Source: Artemisia argyi (taxonomy: Eukaryota; Streptophyta; Magnoliopsida; Asterales; Asteraceae). From it: a stretch of 64,000 nucleotides of DNA. Numbering within the stretch: position 1 is the stretch's first letter; the number at the start of each line of letters is the position of its first letter. Made by a program: the position numbers and the translations under genes. The stretch covers positions 205,269,322 to 205,333,321 of the forward strand of contig CM060680.1 of the NCBI GenBank assembly GCA_030686995.1, given 5' to 3'. Below, one piece after another: positions 21,701 to 32,762 of the stretch. A model generated the notes under the pieces. The model was not told the origin of the DNA. It saw only the letters and a program-made list of their open reading frames with translations, and did not search any database.

Positions 21701-21930
21701 GGGGGTGTTTGGATTTGCTTTTTGGAACCAATTAAAAGATTATTGTGAAGTCCGAAGTCACAATTATCAGATCTTTTTAATGTTCTGATACATAGATTCT
21801 GCTTATGATTGTCTGAGTATAAACAAACACAATCAATAATAACATTAGATTCTGCTTATGATTATCTGATATATAGATACATATGCAATCTTTATCATGT
21901 AATCAACAAACACAATCAGATATATAGATA
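21701..21930. mobile_element. possible MITE downstream of the GLR gene
   Basis: It starts GGGGGTGTTTGGATTTGC, a start common among plant MITEs, and approaches its right end with 'caacaaacacaatc'. A 20-bp block 'gattctgcttatgatt' occurs twice inside (near 21796 and 21849). The ends are imperfect and no target duplication could be defined. Confidence 0.3.
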
Positions 21931-21969
21931 CATATGTGAACGTTGAAATTCAAATTTGGGCCATATTCT

Positions 21970-24900
21970 TTAAACAGCACTAGCGAATCTTGGTATGAGA
22001 AACCTCATGATGAATGCTAGCTTTCCTCCCACCAGCATCGTGTACTGGAAATGCACTTTCTCATGTACAAAATAAAGCATGTATAGGAAAAGTGCAGATG
22101 CCATTGAAACCCCACTCATAAGAAATAGACCACGGAAACATTCAAGGTTTAAAATTTTGGGCGCAGTCGCGGAATCTGTTTGTTTATTAAACCACTTATT
22201 CTCCAATAACTTTAAAGTCCCGTCTTCTCGTAATTTGGCAATCTGAATTGACATCTCAGGGGCCAATGGTGAACCTTTCGGGAATGCCTGCACATTTTTG
22301 TAACTAACATTTGAATAAGATAGACTTTATCTACAATGTCAAATTTTCATATTTAACTTAAGCCAATTACATGCAACAAACTGAAGGTAAGGAAACAAAT
22401 TCAACTTACACATTAGCTCAAATTTTGACCTATTTAAGATTGAACGGGTTGATTCTAGTTACATTATATCTTTAGAGGGTCAAACTGAAGGTAAAGAAAC
22501 AGATTAGCTTTAACAAAATGGTTGCACTGGTCTAAAGACTTGGATTTGTTATTATATTGGGTATTATAGTTCTCACCCCGTTCAAAAGATTGACCTGCTT
22601 TGACCTCTTACCCATGTTAACGCTAATATTAAAGAATTGTATAGTGAAGAGACTCACAAAGCCAAAACCATTGGTGATAGTTTCAGATACGGTCATCGAG
22701 TAGCCAGATGGATATTGTGCAAGAAATTCCTTAATATAAGGAATTTCAGCAACAATTGCATCAACACCACCGTTTTTACTGCCACGTATCAAAGCATCAG
22801 CATATTCCTCTCGTGTAGAATGCTTAAACCTGGTGTCTTCATAATTCAAGTTCTTAACAACTTTCTGTACACCATACTGGTATTCAATAGACCCTCTCTT
22901 TGATGCTAACTGAATTTGTTCAACAGTTAATAGCGAACTTAATGTTGCAGTGTAACTTGAAACGAGCACAAGCACTACGAACAACCACACTAAGACTACA
23001 AATCTTGACAAATTACTCTGCAGCTTCTCCCCTGAAATTTTAAACCGAAACTTAAATTGGTTTAGCTCATACTAAATTTCTGTTCGCCATTATACTTAGA
23101 TGTGTTTGTGGCAAAAAATAAAATAAAATAAAAAAGAACTAAAACACGGTGCTAGAGCTTACTATGAGCATAAACAAGTGTTGAAAAGGCAAACCAGAAG
23201 GTTGTCCCGATTTGTTCGGCTGTTGAACCTTGAAACTCTTCATTTATCCGATGTTCAAGTATCCAAACGACAATGCCAGTCAAAATAAAGAAACAAGCAG
23301 ACACAACCCAAAGATCTGAACTAAGTGGTTTCATAAAGATCCATATGCTTGTATTGGCGTTTCTTGATAGTGTTGCAAGGCCAATATCCGTATATGGCAA
23401 TGTGAAGTCAACAAATTTAGATCTATTAGCTGTGATTGTTATATCTCCAATTGCAGCATCAAATTCCTGATACAAATGATAATAATAAATTACAAGTTAT
23501 ATTTCTTTCCCAATATATATTGATGACAAAGAATACTGGTTTATAGAACATGCATACCCCGTTATGGACTCGATCAATAAGGCCATTGTAATTTACTTTG
23601 CCAATTTCATCTTTTCCCATAAATGGAATATATTCAAATGCTACATCGCGACCTAATCCATTAAAGGCGGTCTGGAATACTTCTGCACAATACCCTGAAA
23701 CGATTGTTGAATTAGTTTGATCATCATAACTCACTTGAAAGAATCTCCCAGTTCTGGATACCACTGGAATGCCGATTCTGAGGGTTGTTCTGCTCGTTTG
23801 TAGCATCCTATATGGATTACTCGAGATACCTCCTGGCCAGATGATATCAGGAAATGAATTTAGCTTATCAATCTTTCTGGTTAAACCAACACCCTTTGTC
23901 CAAAACCCAACCCTTCGCTCCCTGTTACCTATCACATTTATTATTTCTAAGACTTGTGTACTCTTCCTACCATTCGTAAGTTGGAAAGTACCGGCCAAAC
24001 CACGAAATGAGATTCTTAACATCTGATCCATAAGAGATGTATCCCTTGGAATTTTGCTAGATGTTTGTGTCCTCTCAATAGCCATTGCTAGTGCTGAAAC
24101 TGCATCATATGCCCAGATACCATAAGGGTTTATTTTCTTGAGCTCCATCAAAGGGTTCATAGCATGATGTTCCTTTCTCCATTTCAATGTGAAATTGTGA
24201 AGATCCTTTGACTGGGGAATATACGATCGAAGACCAACCACACCTTGCATAGACTCAACAACTTCACCATCCATGAAGTTAAAAAAGTCCATGCTTTTAC
24301 TCGTGATAATCCATTTGTATCCCGCATCCATCAATCCTAAATATTTTGCTTTTGATAAAACACGGGATGCAAGAGAATGACAAGCATGCATGATGTATAT
24401 ATTTGTTTGCATAGCTGAAAGCTTGTGAAGCTCTTCATGAATTAGTCCATTGCTGGAAGAGGTTGAAATTAGGCTCATATACGTTACAAAAATGTTCTTC
24501 TCTTGTAAGGTATTAGTTATAAACTTCGCCACTTCTATCTCATTTGGAGCGTCCTCACATATGAGAATGACATTCTTCCATTTAAACGATTCTGCCATTG
24601 CAGCAATGGCTTTAAATTGAGTAGTTTCATCTTGTGAAACTTGAAGGAAATAAGGATGTTTGTTGGAAGATGGAGTTGGTGAAAAAGAAAGAATAGGTAC
24701 TCTAGCTTCGTCTCCTAATACTGCAAGAAACTTTGCTTCGGTTGCTAACTCAGAAGCTATGATTGTTTGGACTTTCTGCTTCCCCAATAGATCAAGAGCT
24801 GGCAGGAAAACAAGAAAATCGTAAAATTTGTGACGTTTCAATTTTAGTATCTGGTTAACTTTTGGAATGCTATATTAGCCGAATGGATTATGAGGCCCAA

Positions 24901-26786
24901 GTGTTATTGGTTTAGGATAGACCATTGTGTTAAAAAGATAAACAAAGATGTTTTTGTTACGTAAATACTAACATAATACTATATGAATATATATTTATAT
25001 GAATATGCATATATATTATTCGGGTAGAATAGGGCGGGGATGTTATTCCCCGCTCCCCGTCCAAACCCGATTAAAATCCCCGTTTAAGCCTCAAACCCGC
25101 CACGTAACCCGATAAGCATGCCCAACCCGCCTCAGTTAGTTCGGGTTTCGGATTTCCCCTTGTCGAGTTTAGGTTTTTTCACCATCCCTATTCACACTAG
25201 ACCCGTTCTGATTCTAGTTTGAGTTATAGTTTGCTCTCTATTTTTTCTCCAATTAGATATGACAAAGATCACTTCTTCCTCAATTCTTTCATTTTTAGTA
25301 TTGTCCGGTTTTTCTCTTTCGCCGCCTCGCACGCCGATTGAGCGGCTTCCCGTTTGATTCGAAACTCATTTTGCATAACTTCTCCAAACTCTCCCGCGGT
25401 GCTCGACATGGCTTTAAATTTAGTTTTTTTTAGAGGCACGTGGTTTGCCGGGGGACGTGGTCTTGGATCATCTCCGAATAGCTCGCCATAGGGCTAAGCA
25501 AAATCACCCGAACCAACAAACCGACCGAAACCGGGCCGAACCGAACTGAATCGACCTTATTCGGTTCAATTGGCTTTGCATAATTATTTCAGTTTTACTC
25601 GGTTCAGTTCGGGTCAAAACCCACTTTTTCGGTTCGAAATAGCTAATCCGACCCGAACCGAACCGACCTTATTCGGTTCGGTTTCGATAGCTTTTTCTCG
25701 GTTCGGTTCTCGGTTCACATTTTACCCTTATTCGGTTTCATGTCAAGTCGGGTTTAGTCGGTTCGGGGCGGACTTGACCCGTTGCTCAGCCCTAGCTCGT
25801 CATGTCCGAAGAGACCAACCGGATTAACGGTCTTGGCCCTGTCATATTTGGCGTGTTTTTCAAGATTTGCTACGCGTCTTCTTGAGAAAACAGTCTTCCT
25901 CCTTTTACCTCGTCACGCTATGCGATCCTAACATGATTCATAAAATCAAGCTCGTTTTTCCCCACTACGACTACCCAAAGATTTGAAACGTCTGTAGTTT
26001 CGTCGAACTTTTGGCAATTATGGTTCAAGGTATGCCACTTACTCGTCAACATACATGTTTGGAAATTAGATTTGTTGAACTCGTGAAGAACCTTGTACCA
26101 AAACGAATCGATGTTTTGGTGGGATCCAACTTTGTTATACTCGGAAATGGCAACATAACACAAGGCTAATAATGTTTCCTCCGACGGTAACCAACGAAAT
26201 GAACAATTTAAGGTTTCAGTTTCGGCTTGGGTTTCTTGTGGGTTTCAATCCTTTTGCTCGTTTTCCTTTTCTTTTGGTCTTTCAGGTTTCGGTTTCGATT
26301 GGTAGTTGTGATTGTGATGTTTGTGGTTGTTTCGTGTATGGTGGTGGTGGTGGTTGATGGAATTGTGATGGTGGATTTTGTTATAGATTTTGTAATTGTT
26401 GGTTAAGCATTTGTTGTTGTTGAAAAATTTGTTGTTGATGATAAAGTTATTTGGGTATGTAAGGCGGCATAGAGTATTGGTTTCCGGGAAATTGAGAATG
26501 TGATGATATTGATTGTTTGGATGAAGGTGTTGGAGGGTTTGACGAAGATGACAAGTCGGGTTACGACATGTTGATGAGGTTGGTAAAAAAACATATCGTT
26601 AGAATATTGAGACATTTTTTACTAGTTTGTGTGTGAAAATATAAAAGTGGGAATGAAAGTAAAGTGTTTGTGCGTAAAAAATGAGTGTGTAAAAGTGGTA
26701 GTGTTTAGTTAAAAATAAAAAAATAATACTAGTAATAAAAAAAAAATTAAAAAATTAAAAAAAAAACCATTCATAGGCGTTGCATT

Positions 26787-26820
<34 letters not shown>

Positions 26821-27317
26821 CTCAACCAGCGCACATTGGTGAGTTAAGACTCAAACCAACACCGTTGGTTTTTCAAGAGGATGGAGTGGTAACGCCATTA
26901 ACGCGAAGGCCACGTCGGACCAACGCCGGGTTCGGCGTCATTATACCGTGTGCTCCTAGTTTGACCCTTAATATCTTGGAAGTTGTAAGAGATATATTAT
27001 GTTCTGAAGTATATATCAAATATAATCTGAAATAGTTATTTACCTGCCGATAGAGCATGCAGTGGTTTTCCATGTGTATCCCTACTGTGGAGAACTATCC
27101 TTGTTTTGTAGTGGTTGTTAGAGGTGTAAAAGTCAGATAGTGCCATGGTCATGCAGCCATGAACAATCTTTCCGACCCATGATCCCGTATCTAGAATCAC
27201 TCCCACCGGGATCTGCTTGTAAGATGAATCTTCTTGTGCTTTTGAGCATATCTGAAAGCAAATCAGCATAAATATTAAGAACAACAGATGTTTGCATTTC
27301 CTACTTTTGATCTCCAT
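21970..27317 (-). CDS. glutamate-receptor-like channel, probably clade II GLR
   Basis: This is a plant ligand-gated cation channel of the plasma membrane. There are five exons with GT-AG borders and matching phases: 27317-27044, 24798-23558, 23466-23163, 23031-22658 and 22287-21970, giving about 836 aa without a lesion. Signal peptide at about 1-28 (MEIKSRK start, hydrophobic LLFLIFMLICF); amino-terminal domain (GVILDTGSWVG onward); ligand-binding lobe S1 at about 440-550 with the GDITITANRSKFVDFTLPYT motif; M1 at about 557-578; pore loop TTFWFAFSTLVYAH; M3 with SYTATLSSLLTVEQ; S2; M4 at about 783-806. The start was chosen at the Met before the signal peptide; an in-frame Met lies seven codons upstream. 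Intron 1 (24799-27043) is filled with transposon debris. A truncated paralogue lies at 31598-32234. The clade is inferred from overall resemblance, not a tree. Confidence 0.92.
25020..25200. repeat. GC-rich 'acccg/cgggt' repeat in GLR intron 1
   Basis: A short-period repeat of 'cccg', 'acccg' and 'cgggtt' motifs ('ttcgggt', 'aacccgcc'), one of three such patches in the window with 25500-25795 and 27820-28120. Plant genomes carry many such degenerate patches, often within small transposons. No coding content is seen. Confidence 0.55.
25285..26640 (-). pseudogene. PIF/Harbinger ORF1 (Myb-like / NAM-associated) remnant in GLR intron 1
   Basis: Minus-strand pieces in N-to-C order: a low-complexity N-terminal region (26640-26400), a trihelix/Myb-like DNA-binding part at 26163-25918 (NIDSFWYKVLHEFNKSN, then LTSKWHTLNHNCQKFDE), and a C-terminal NAM-associated helix near 25480-25290 (EFGEVMQNEFRIKREAAQSA). 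In related proteins these are parts of the DNA-binding partner of the Harbinger transposase. The pieces are out of frame with each other and separated by an inserted GC repeat. No transposase ORF accompanies them. It sits inside and parallel to the GLR gene. Confidence 0.65.
25500..25795. repeat. 'cggttcggtt' degenerate repeat
   Basis: Dense alternation of 'ccgaaccgaac' and 'cggttcggtt', including internal inverted copies ('gaccttattcggttc' occurs twice). It interrupts the Harbinger ORF1 remnant. It has strong potential to form hairpins. The open frame across it is a by-product of its composition. Confidence 0.75.
26790..26820. repeat. poly(T) run of about 31 bases
   Basis: A homopolymer tract in GLR intron 1, next to an A-rich stretch on its left. 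It may mark a degraded retrotransposed tail; no SINE or LINE body was recognised. Confidence 0.9.
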
Positions 27318-27555
27318 ACTTGAATGACAAACGGGCAAAGGCTCCTATCAGTACTGAAAGTACGTACAAATTATACGTTAAGGTTTTTTTTCCCTATATT
27401 CTTGTATTTCTATGTAATTTCGCTTTCCATTGACCAATCTCACGACTTGAATTTGTTTGAGTCAGTCAACTCTAATTTCCTATCACTGGCAATACGTACA
27501 AATTGTACGGATTTCATCAGCACACGTTTTACATTTATAAGCTGACCACCCTAAC
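27318..27555 (-). promoter_or_regulatory. GLR 5' flank with W-box cores and two palindromic boxes
   Basis: Only about 240 bp separate the start codon from a transposon at 27556. The flank has two TTGAC cores (attgaccaat near 27431 and, on the minus strand, in 'agtcagtcaactc' near 27462), matching WRKY-factor W boxes. It also has two copies of a near-palindrome, 'acgtacaaattatacg' (near 27361) and 'acgtacaaattgtacg' (near 27492). Regulation by these is inferred; the TATA box is not clear. Confidence 0.4.
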
Positions 27556-27850
27556 CAGTGGCGGACCCAGGATTTTCCAAGGCGGGGTGCAAAAAAAAAA
27601 TTTTTTGATAAAATTTGTGATGCACTTTAATAAAAAAGATCATAATTTTTTTTTACACTAAAAACTAAGGTTTTTACATTTTTTGCTTCAAGGTGGGGGG
27701 CAATTTGATTTTTTGAAGGGGTGCAATTTAATAAAAAGGTCTAAATTTTTTTTTTACACTAAAATCTGAGAGCGTTGGGTATCATGTGAGCGTTTAACAC
27801 GTTATTGATATGACACATCAGCGTAGGGGTGTGCATCGGGCCTAAACCGA

Positions 27851-28118
27851 CTCCGACCCGTCCCGACCCGACAAGCCCGACTCACCGATTTCGCCGGAAT
27901 TGCAAACCGAATCCCGAACCGTTTGATAGTCGGGATCGGAATCAGGCCGGCGGTTTGGTCGGGATCGGGATCGGGCGTCGGTTTTCTTTGTTGTTTTGTC
28001 GGTTTTCTTCCTGTTCCGACCCGTCCCGTCCCGACCCGACTCCCGATTTCGCCAGAATTGCAAACCGACTCCCGAACCGTTTGATAGTCGGGATCTGAAT
28101 CGGGCCGGCGGTCGGGAT
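27851..28118. repeat. direct duplication of a ~100-bp GC-rich unit
   Basis: The block beginning 'tccgacccgtcccg' and running through 'atttcgcc-gaattgcaaaccga' and 'cgtttgatagtcgggatc' occurs at about 27851-27957 and again at about 28014-28118 with a few differences. Between them lies 'cgggatcgggatcgggcg'. No function is apparent; the frames across it on both strands are compositional. Confidence 0.8.
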
Positions 28119-28260
28119 CTGAATATGACTGATGATCAGCGCCACATCATACCCCAACCAATAACACACTAATCACTCAAGCACCCCTCTCTCATAACAC
28201 ACCACTAACACGTTATTGGGTCCCACATCTTTTTTTTTTTCATTTTATCTATTTCATATA

Positions 28261-29280
28261 GGGAAAATTATCTAAAAAAGCATCATATTTGACACTTTTT
28301 ACCGTTGTGTGTACTCAACTTTTTTTTTTCCTAAAGTATCACTAAACTTAGTAATTTGGTACATTGTGTGTACCCGGTGACCTGATAACCGGGCTCGTCC
28401 TACGTGGAGCCGGTTGCTTGCCAACTCAGCTTGTCCTACGTACACACAATGGTAAAAAAATGTCAAATATGATGCATTTTTAAATAATTTTCCCTTTAAA
28501 ATTCCAAAAAACATATTTTCGAAAAAAAATTTGAAAAATTCAAAAAATTTCCTAATTTTTTTTTTTGAATTTCTAAAAATTTCTAAAAATATTTTTTAGA
28601 AAAAATAAAAAAAAAATTCTAAAAAATATTTTATAAAAAAATATTTGAATAAAAATATTTTTAGAAAAAATGTTTTTTAAAAAATATTTTTATTCAAATA
28701 TTTATCTAAATTTTTTTTCTAAAAATATTTTTTCTAAAAAAATATTTTTATTCAATATTTTTTTAATAAAGATGAGGTATAGTTATTGTCGAGGGTTTTG
28801 GCGGTGCCGTCATACTTGACCCTCCAGTTGGCGGCGCAGTTGTTTCAGAAGCAATGGTGGTGGCGGTGTATATTAACGCGAGGTGGTGGTGGTATATTTG
28901 GCCGGAATTTGGCCAGAAATGATGAATGTGGGTGAGGTGTGGGTGTCGGCCGAGAAGAAGAGAGAAATGATGAGTGTGGGTAATGGTGGATTAGGGTTTT
29001 TTTGAGAATAATATATTAAGTTGGGGAAAAAGGAAAAAAAATAAAGAGAAAATTATTTAAAAATGCATAATATTTGACACTTTTTACCATTGTGTGTACC
29101 TAGGATGAGCTGATTTGGCAAGCAACCGGCTCCACGTAGGACGAGCCCAGTTATCAGGTCACCGGGTACACACAATGTACCAAATTACAAAGTTTAGTGA
29201 TACTTTAGGAAGAAAAAAAAAGTTGAGTACACACAACGGTAAAAAGTGTCAAATATGATGTTTTTTTAGATAATTTTCCC
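28261..29280. mobile_element. non-autonomous MULE with 9-bp target duplication
   Basis: This 1,020-bp element has inverted repeats of about 235 bp (28261-28496 and 29043-29280) and a perfect 9-bp duplication TTTCATATA (28252-28260 and 29281-29289), diagnostic for Mutator-like elements. Its ends (GGGAAAATTATCTAAAAAA) match the TIR of the autonomous MULE at 17440-17615 over several blocks, so that family may have mobilised it. The centre has an AT-rich part and a G-rich gene-like part (about 28780-29010) with no intact ORF, possibly captured host sequence. Confidence 0.92.
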
Positions 29281-29315
29281 TTTCATATAAACACACTTTA
29301 TATAAAACTGAAAAT

Positions 29316-29316
29316 A

Positions 29317-29378
<62 letters not shown>
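29316..29378. repeat. (TAA)n microsatellite
   Basis: About 21 uninterrupted AAT/TAA units directly to the right of the non-autonomous MULE and inside the hAT-like element. Likely polymorphic. Confidence 0.95.
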
Positions 29379-29380
<2 letters not shown>

Positions 29381-30205
29381 GAAAAAAAAATGTTACAAAA
29401 AATAACACAAGAATTTATAACACTAAGAAATCGATGGTTACAAAATGAAACCCAACTAATAATATAATTTCATCAAGTTCCATTAAAGAATAACGAATAT
29501 ATTCAAATTTAAGATTCTGATATTAAAAATTAGACTATTAAAGCATAAACAGTCATATTCATGCATCAAATAAGGTACAATACAAGAAGTATACTTTTGA
29601 AAATAAAATTAAAAGAACTGTACCTACTTTCTAATATTTAATTACAATATATTTATAACCACCCACTTCCCAAGATTTTAAAGTAGCAAATCTTATCTCT
29701 CTCTGCTTCATCTTCACCATTTCACCATTACACTAACAAATTTCAGAAACGACCAAAAATCAAGTTTCACTGTGAGATTGAAGGCACTTTGCATGCAATA
29801 AATACAACACAAGAAAAAAAAAAGAAAGAAAGAAAAGAAAAAACGAAGTTCCATGCAACAAGCGAATAGCGTGAGCCAGTGAAACAACTCAAAGTCCATT
29901 GGTGTGTGAATGGCGTGTTCAATGGTATCGTTGTTGGCACGTTATTGGTTTCAAAAGTGACGAATGACGTGTAAAAAACAATGATGAACTTTTTCGGCAG
30001 TCGTGGAGGGCACCGCCCCCCAAACTCTATGCTTGGGTCCGCCCCTGACTGGCTGACCCTAAGTTCATCTCTAATTTGACCACATTATCTCGTTGGGATA
30101 CAAAGTTTTGATCTTTTCCTTACTCATTAGCTTAGAGTCCAAAATTTTACTTTGTTTTGGTCCTTTTGGATTTTCATTAGGCATTTCATGATTTGTATCT
30201 TTATA

Positions 30206-30446
30206 CTCCCTGGGTTCTAAAATTATTGTCATATATTGACTTTTTTAGTCTTTACTTTTCAACTTTGACTTTATATTACATAAAACTTGATACAAAATAT
30301 ATGAACGGATTGAGTTTTAAATAAATTTTCATTTGGTATAATTTTTATTAAAAATTGTATAATACACACAAAAATATTTATAGTCAAAGTTGAGAAAGAA
30401 AGACCGAAAAAGTCAATAGGGGACAATAATTTTGGGACGGAGGTAG
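30206..30446. mobile_element. Stowaway-type (Tc1/mariner) MITE
   Basis: The terminal repeats read ctccctgggttctaaaatta and, on the other strand, ctacctccgtcccaaaatta, the Stowaway consensus type. TA dinucleotides flank the element (30204-30205 and 30447-30448). The 241-bp inside is A/T-rich and can fold on itself ('ttcaactttgac' against 'gtcaaagttgag'). Confidence 0.85.
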
Positions 30447-30936
30447 TAATTGTTTTTCACATTTACGTGTGATATATTAAGAAACGAAAATTATGAAACT
30501 AGCCCGTCCATCGGGCGAGTCATGCAACTAGTGTTTTAATATAGTTATAGGCGTGTTGATTTAACTCATGTTACTTCAACATACTACTTGGAGAATGAAG
30601 TTGAATCATACACTACAAATGTATTTCATACAAATGTATTTCATGGCCTTCAAAAACATATAGATAAACTATTTTCTTGTGCCTCTTACTAGACTTTTTA
30701 TTTATTTATTTATTTCTTGAAAGCAAAAGTGTATACTTGTTGAATGGAGATTGATATGTATGTTTTTTTTATTGAGACTCTATTTTATGTTTTAAATAGT
30801 TGTATTGCATTTTTATTCTGCTTTATATGTTTGTATAATAATGTGTGCAAATCATAGGACAAAGTGTGCAAATAACCTCTCTTTTTGAATGTTGCTAAAC
30901 AATGTATTAACATCAAGGCATTAAGTATGTGGACAA
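30447..30936. other. A/T-rich intergenic stretch
   Basis: No gene, RNA or clear transposon end is seen. A short duplication 'acaaatgtatttcat' occurs twice near 30620. Confidence 0.5.
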
Positions 30937-31590
30937 AGGAGAAGATAGTAGCTAGACGAGTTTTACGATAAAATTTTGAAAAAAGCTGGCTATATATTTA
31001 AAGAGAAGTAAATAGTTTGTTGTTCAAAGAGAAATAAGTAGTTTGCTGTTTAGGCTAAAATACATAACGACTCTAAACGTTTCAAATCTAGTGAAATATG
31101 CGATTTCTTATAATAAAAGGGTATTTCATCATGTACATCTCATAAAAATTTCAGCTTTGGGAAGATTGAGTAAAAAGAAGACTTTTTTTCAGCCTGATGA
31201 CGAATCGGCCTTATGCTCGGTTCTCCCACACGGACTTAAGTCCCAGCCACATACTTGTTTTTAAGAAAAAAATCACGACTAATATTCCTGCTGTTTTAAA
31301 GGAAAAACCGAATGAAACTTGAATATCTATATATTTTCAAAAAATACAAGTTTTTAATATATAATTTTTTTTGAGCAAATGCTTTTTAGACATTTTATCG
31401 GTATAGAAAGTTTTATCGGGAGACAAAAGCGCAATGTGTAAAATAATAGAAGGGTACAAAATGAACAAAATGTTTTAAAAAAATAAGTAACTGTGTGTAA
31501 CAAACTTCGGTAAAAATGGAGTGCGCCGGAAAAGGATGCCGCCGAAGCAAACCGCCACTGCGACAGTTGAATATCCGGGTCTTGGCCGGG
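30937..31590. repeat. low-copy repeat copy C plus duplicated gene start
   Basis: 30937-31370 matches copy A. From about 31395 it matches 19440-19650, including the ATG region at 31516, where an extra G after the ATG and an internal deletion break the frame. It then joins GLR intron sequence at about 31598. The order (repeat, gene start, GLR) is the same as at 19.0-24 kb but with the 4 kb in between missing. Confidence 0.75.
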
Positions 31591-31597
31591 TCAAGCC

Positions 31598-32234
31598 GGA
31601 GATATATTTCCTTCCCAATATATATTGATGACAAAGAATACTGGTTTATAAAATATGCATACCCCGTGATGGAATCGATCTATAAGGTCATTGTAATTTA
31701 CTTTGCCAATTTCACCTTTTCCCATAAATGGAATATATTCAAAGGCTACATTGCGACCTAATCCATTAAAGGCGACCCGGAATACTTCTTCACAAAACCC
31801 TGAAACGATTGTTGAATTAGTTTGATCATCATAACTCACTTGAAAAAGTCTCCATGGTCTGGATACCAATGGAATACCGATTCTGAAGGTTTTTCTGCTC
31901 GTTTGTAACATCCTATGTGGATTAGTTGAGATACCTCCTGGCCAGATGATATTAGGAATTGAATTTAGCTTATGAATCTTTCCGGTTAAACCAACACCCA
32001 ACCTTTCGCTCCCTGTTCCCTATCACGTTTATTATTTCTAAGACTTGTGTATTCATCCTACCATTCATAAGTTGGAAAGTACCAGCCAAACCACGAAATG
32101 AGATTCTTGACATCTGATCCATAAGAGATGTATCCCTTGGAATTTTGCTAGATGTTTGTGTCCTCTCAATAGCCATTGCTATTGCTGAAACTGCATCATA
32201 TGCCCTGACACCATAAGGGTTCATCGAAGGGTTC
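31598..32234 (-). pseudogene. truncated GLR pseudogene
   Basis: This is close to 23505-24140 of the intact GLR gene. It includes part of intron 2 and the 3' half of exon 2 (end of the amino-terminal domain and start of the ligand-binding lobe). Keeping the intron sequence shows a DNA-level duplication, not retrocopying. A deletion of about 14 bp near 31998 shifts the frame, and an in-frame 15-bp deletion lies near 32221. The upstream part is cut by the Tat LTR inserted at 32235. The remaining exons are absent. No function is expected. Confidence 0.92.
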
Positions 32235-32721
32235 TGATGACGTATAGTCTATATTTAGGCCACGAGCCCAAATGATAAACATTACTAGCACCTAAGCCCA
32301 CCACAAGTGGGCTATTATGACAATGATTAGGGCTACCATGCTAACGGTTTGGGCTCACGACAGCCCAAACCCAACCAAACTATTTATGGTCTAGATAAGG
32401 ATATTCTATTTATGGGATAAAGATCCATAGACCGGATAAGCACTATGCGTGCGAAGAGTAAAGAGCACGAAACCTACAAGGATTCTGCGCCTATATATAG
32501 AATGATATAATTCTCATTAAAGGTACGACTTAAGAACCCTAACTCTTCAATATAACCCTAAACCGATTACTTACTCTCACGCCAGAGGATAATCATGGGA
32601 AACAATCCCACGATAAGCCTAACGGTGTTTGTTTGCTTTCTTCTTGCGCATGTTTCAAGCATTAAGATCTAATTGGTACGAGAACAGGAGTCCAAACAAG
32701 GAACGCCCAACTTTTGTATCA
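32235..32721 (+). mobile_element. 5' LTR of the plus-strand Tat element (487 bp)
   Basis: It runs from TGATGACGTATAG to TTGTATCA. It is collinear with the minus-strand Tat LTR at 42120-42614. A 'ctatatata' TATA-like box lies near 32491. Just after it is TGGCGCCATCCGTGGGA (32727-32743), a primer site of the type found in Tat elements. Confidence 0.9.
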
Positions 32722-32762
32722 ACAAGTGGCGCCATCCGTGGGACCCTACACTAAGAACTAGG

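Larger units (their letters stand above)
27556..30051. mobile_element. hAT-like non-autonomous element holding nested repeats
   Basis: The left end reads CAGTGGCGGACCCAGG and the right end, on the other strand, reads CAGGGGCGGACCCAAG; CAG(G/T)GGCGGA-type ends are frequent in plant hAT elements. The flanks share 'gctgacc' but no exact 8-bp duplication could be set, so the borders may be off by a few bases. Inside are a GC-rich direct repeat, a complete non-autonomous MULE and a (TAA)n microsatellite. No transposase is seen. It lies about 240 bp upstream of the GLR start codon. Confidence 0.5.

Noticed and set aside
29714..29899. 61-aa minus-strand frame in the hAT-like element
   Set aside because: It is dominated by an A/G-rich tract read as Phe/Leu and has no supporting context.
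27541..30063. Exact 8-bp hAT target duplication
   Set aside because: The flanks share 'gctgacc' but are not aligned at the element ends, so the claim was lowered to a probable element.
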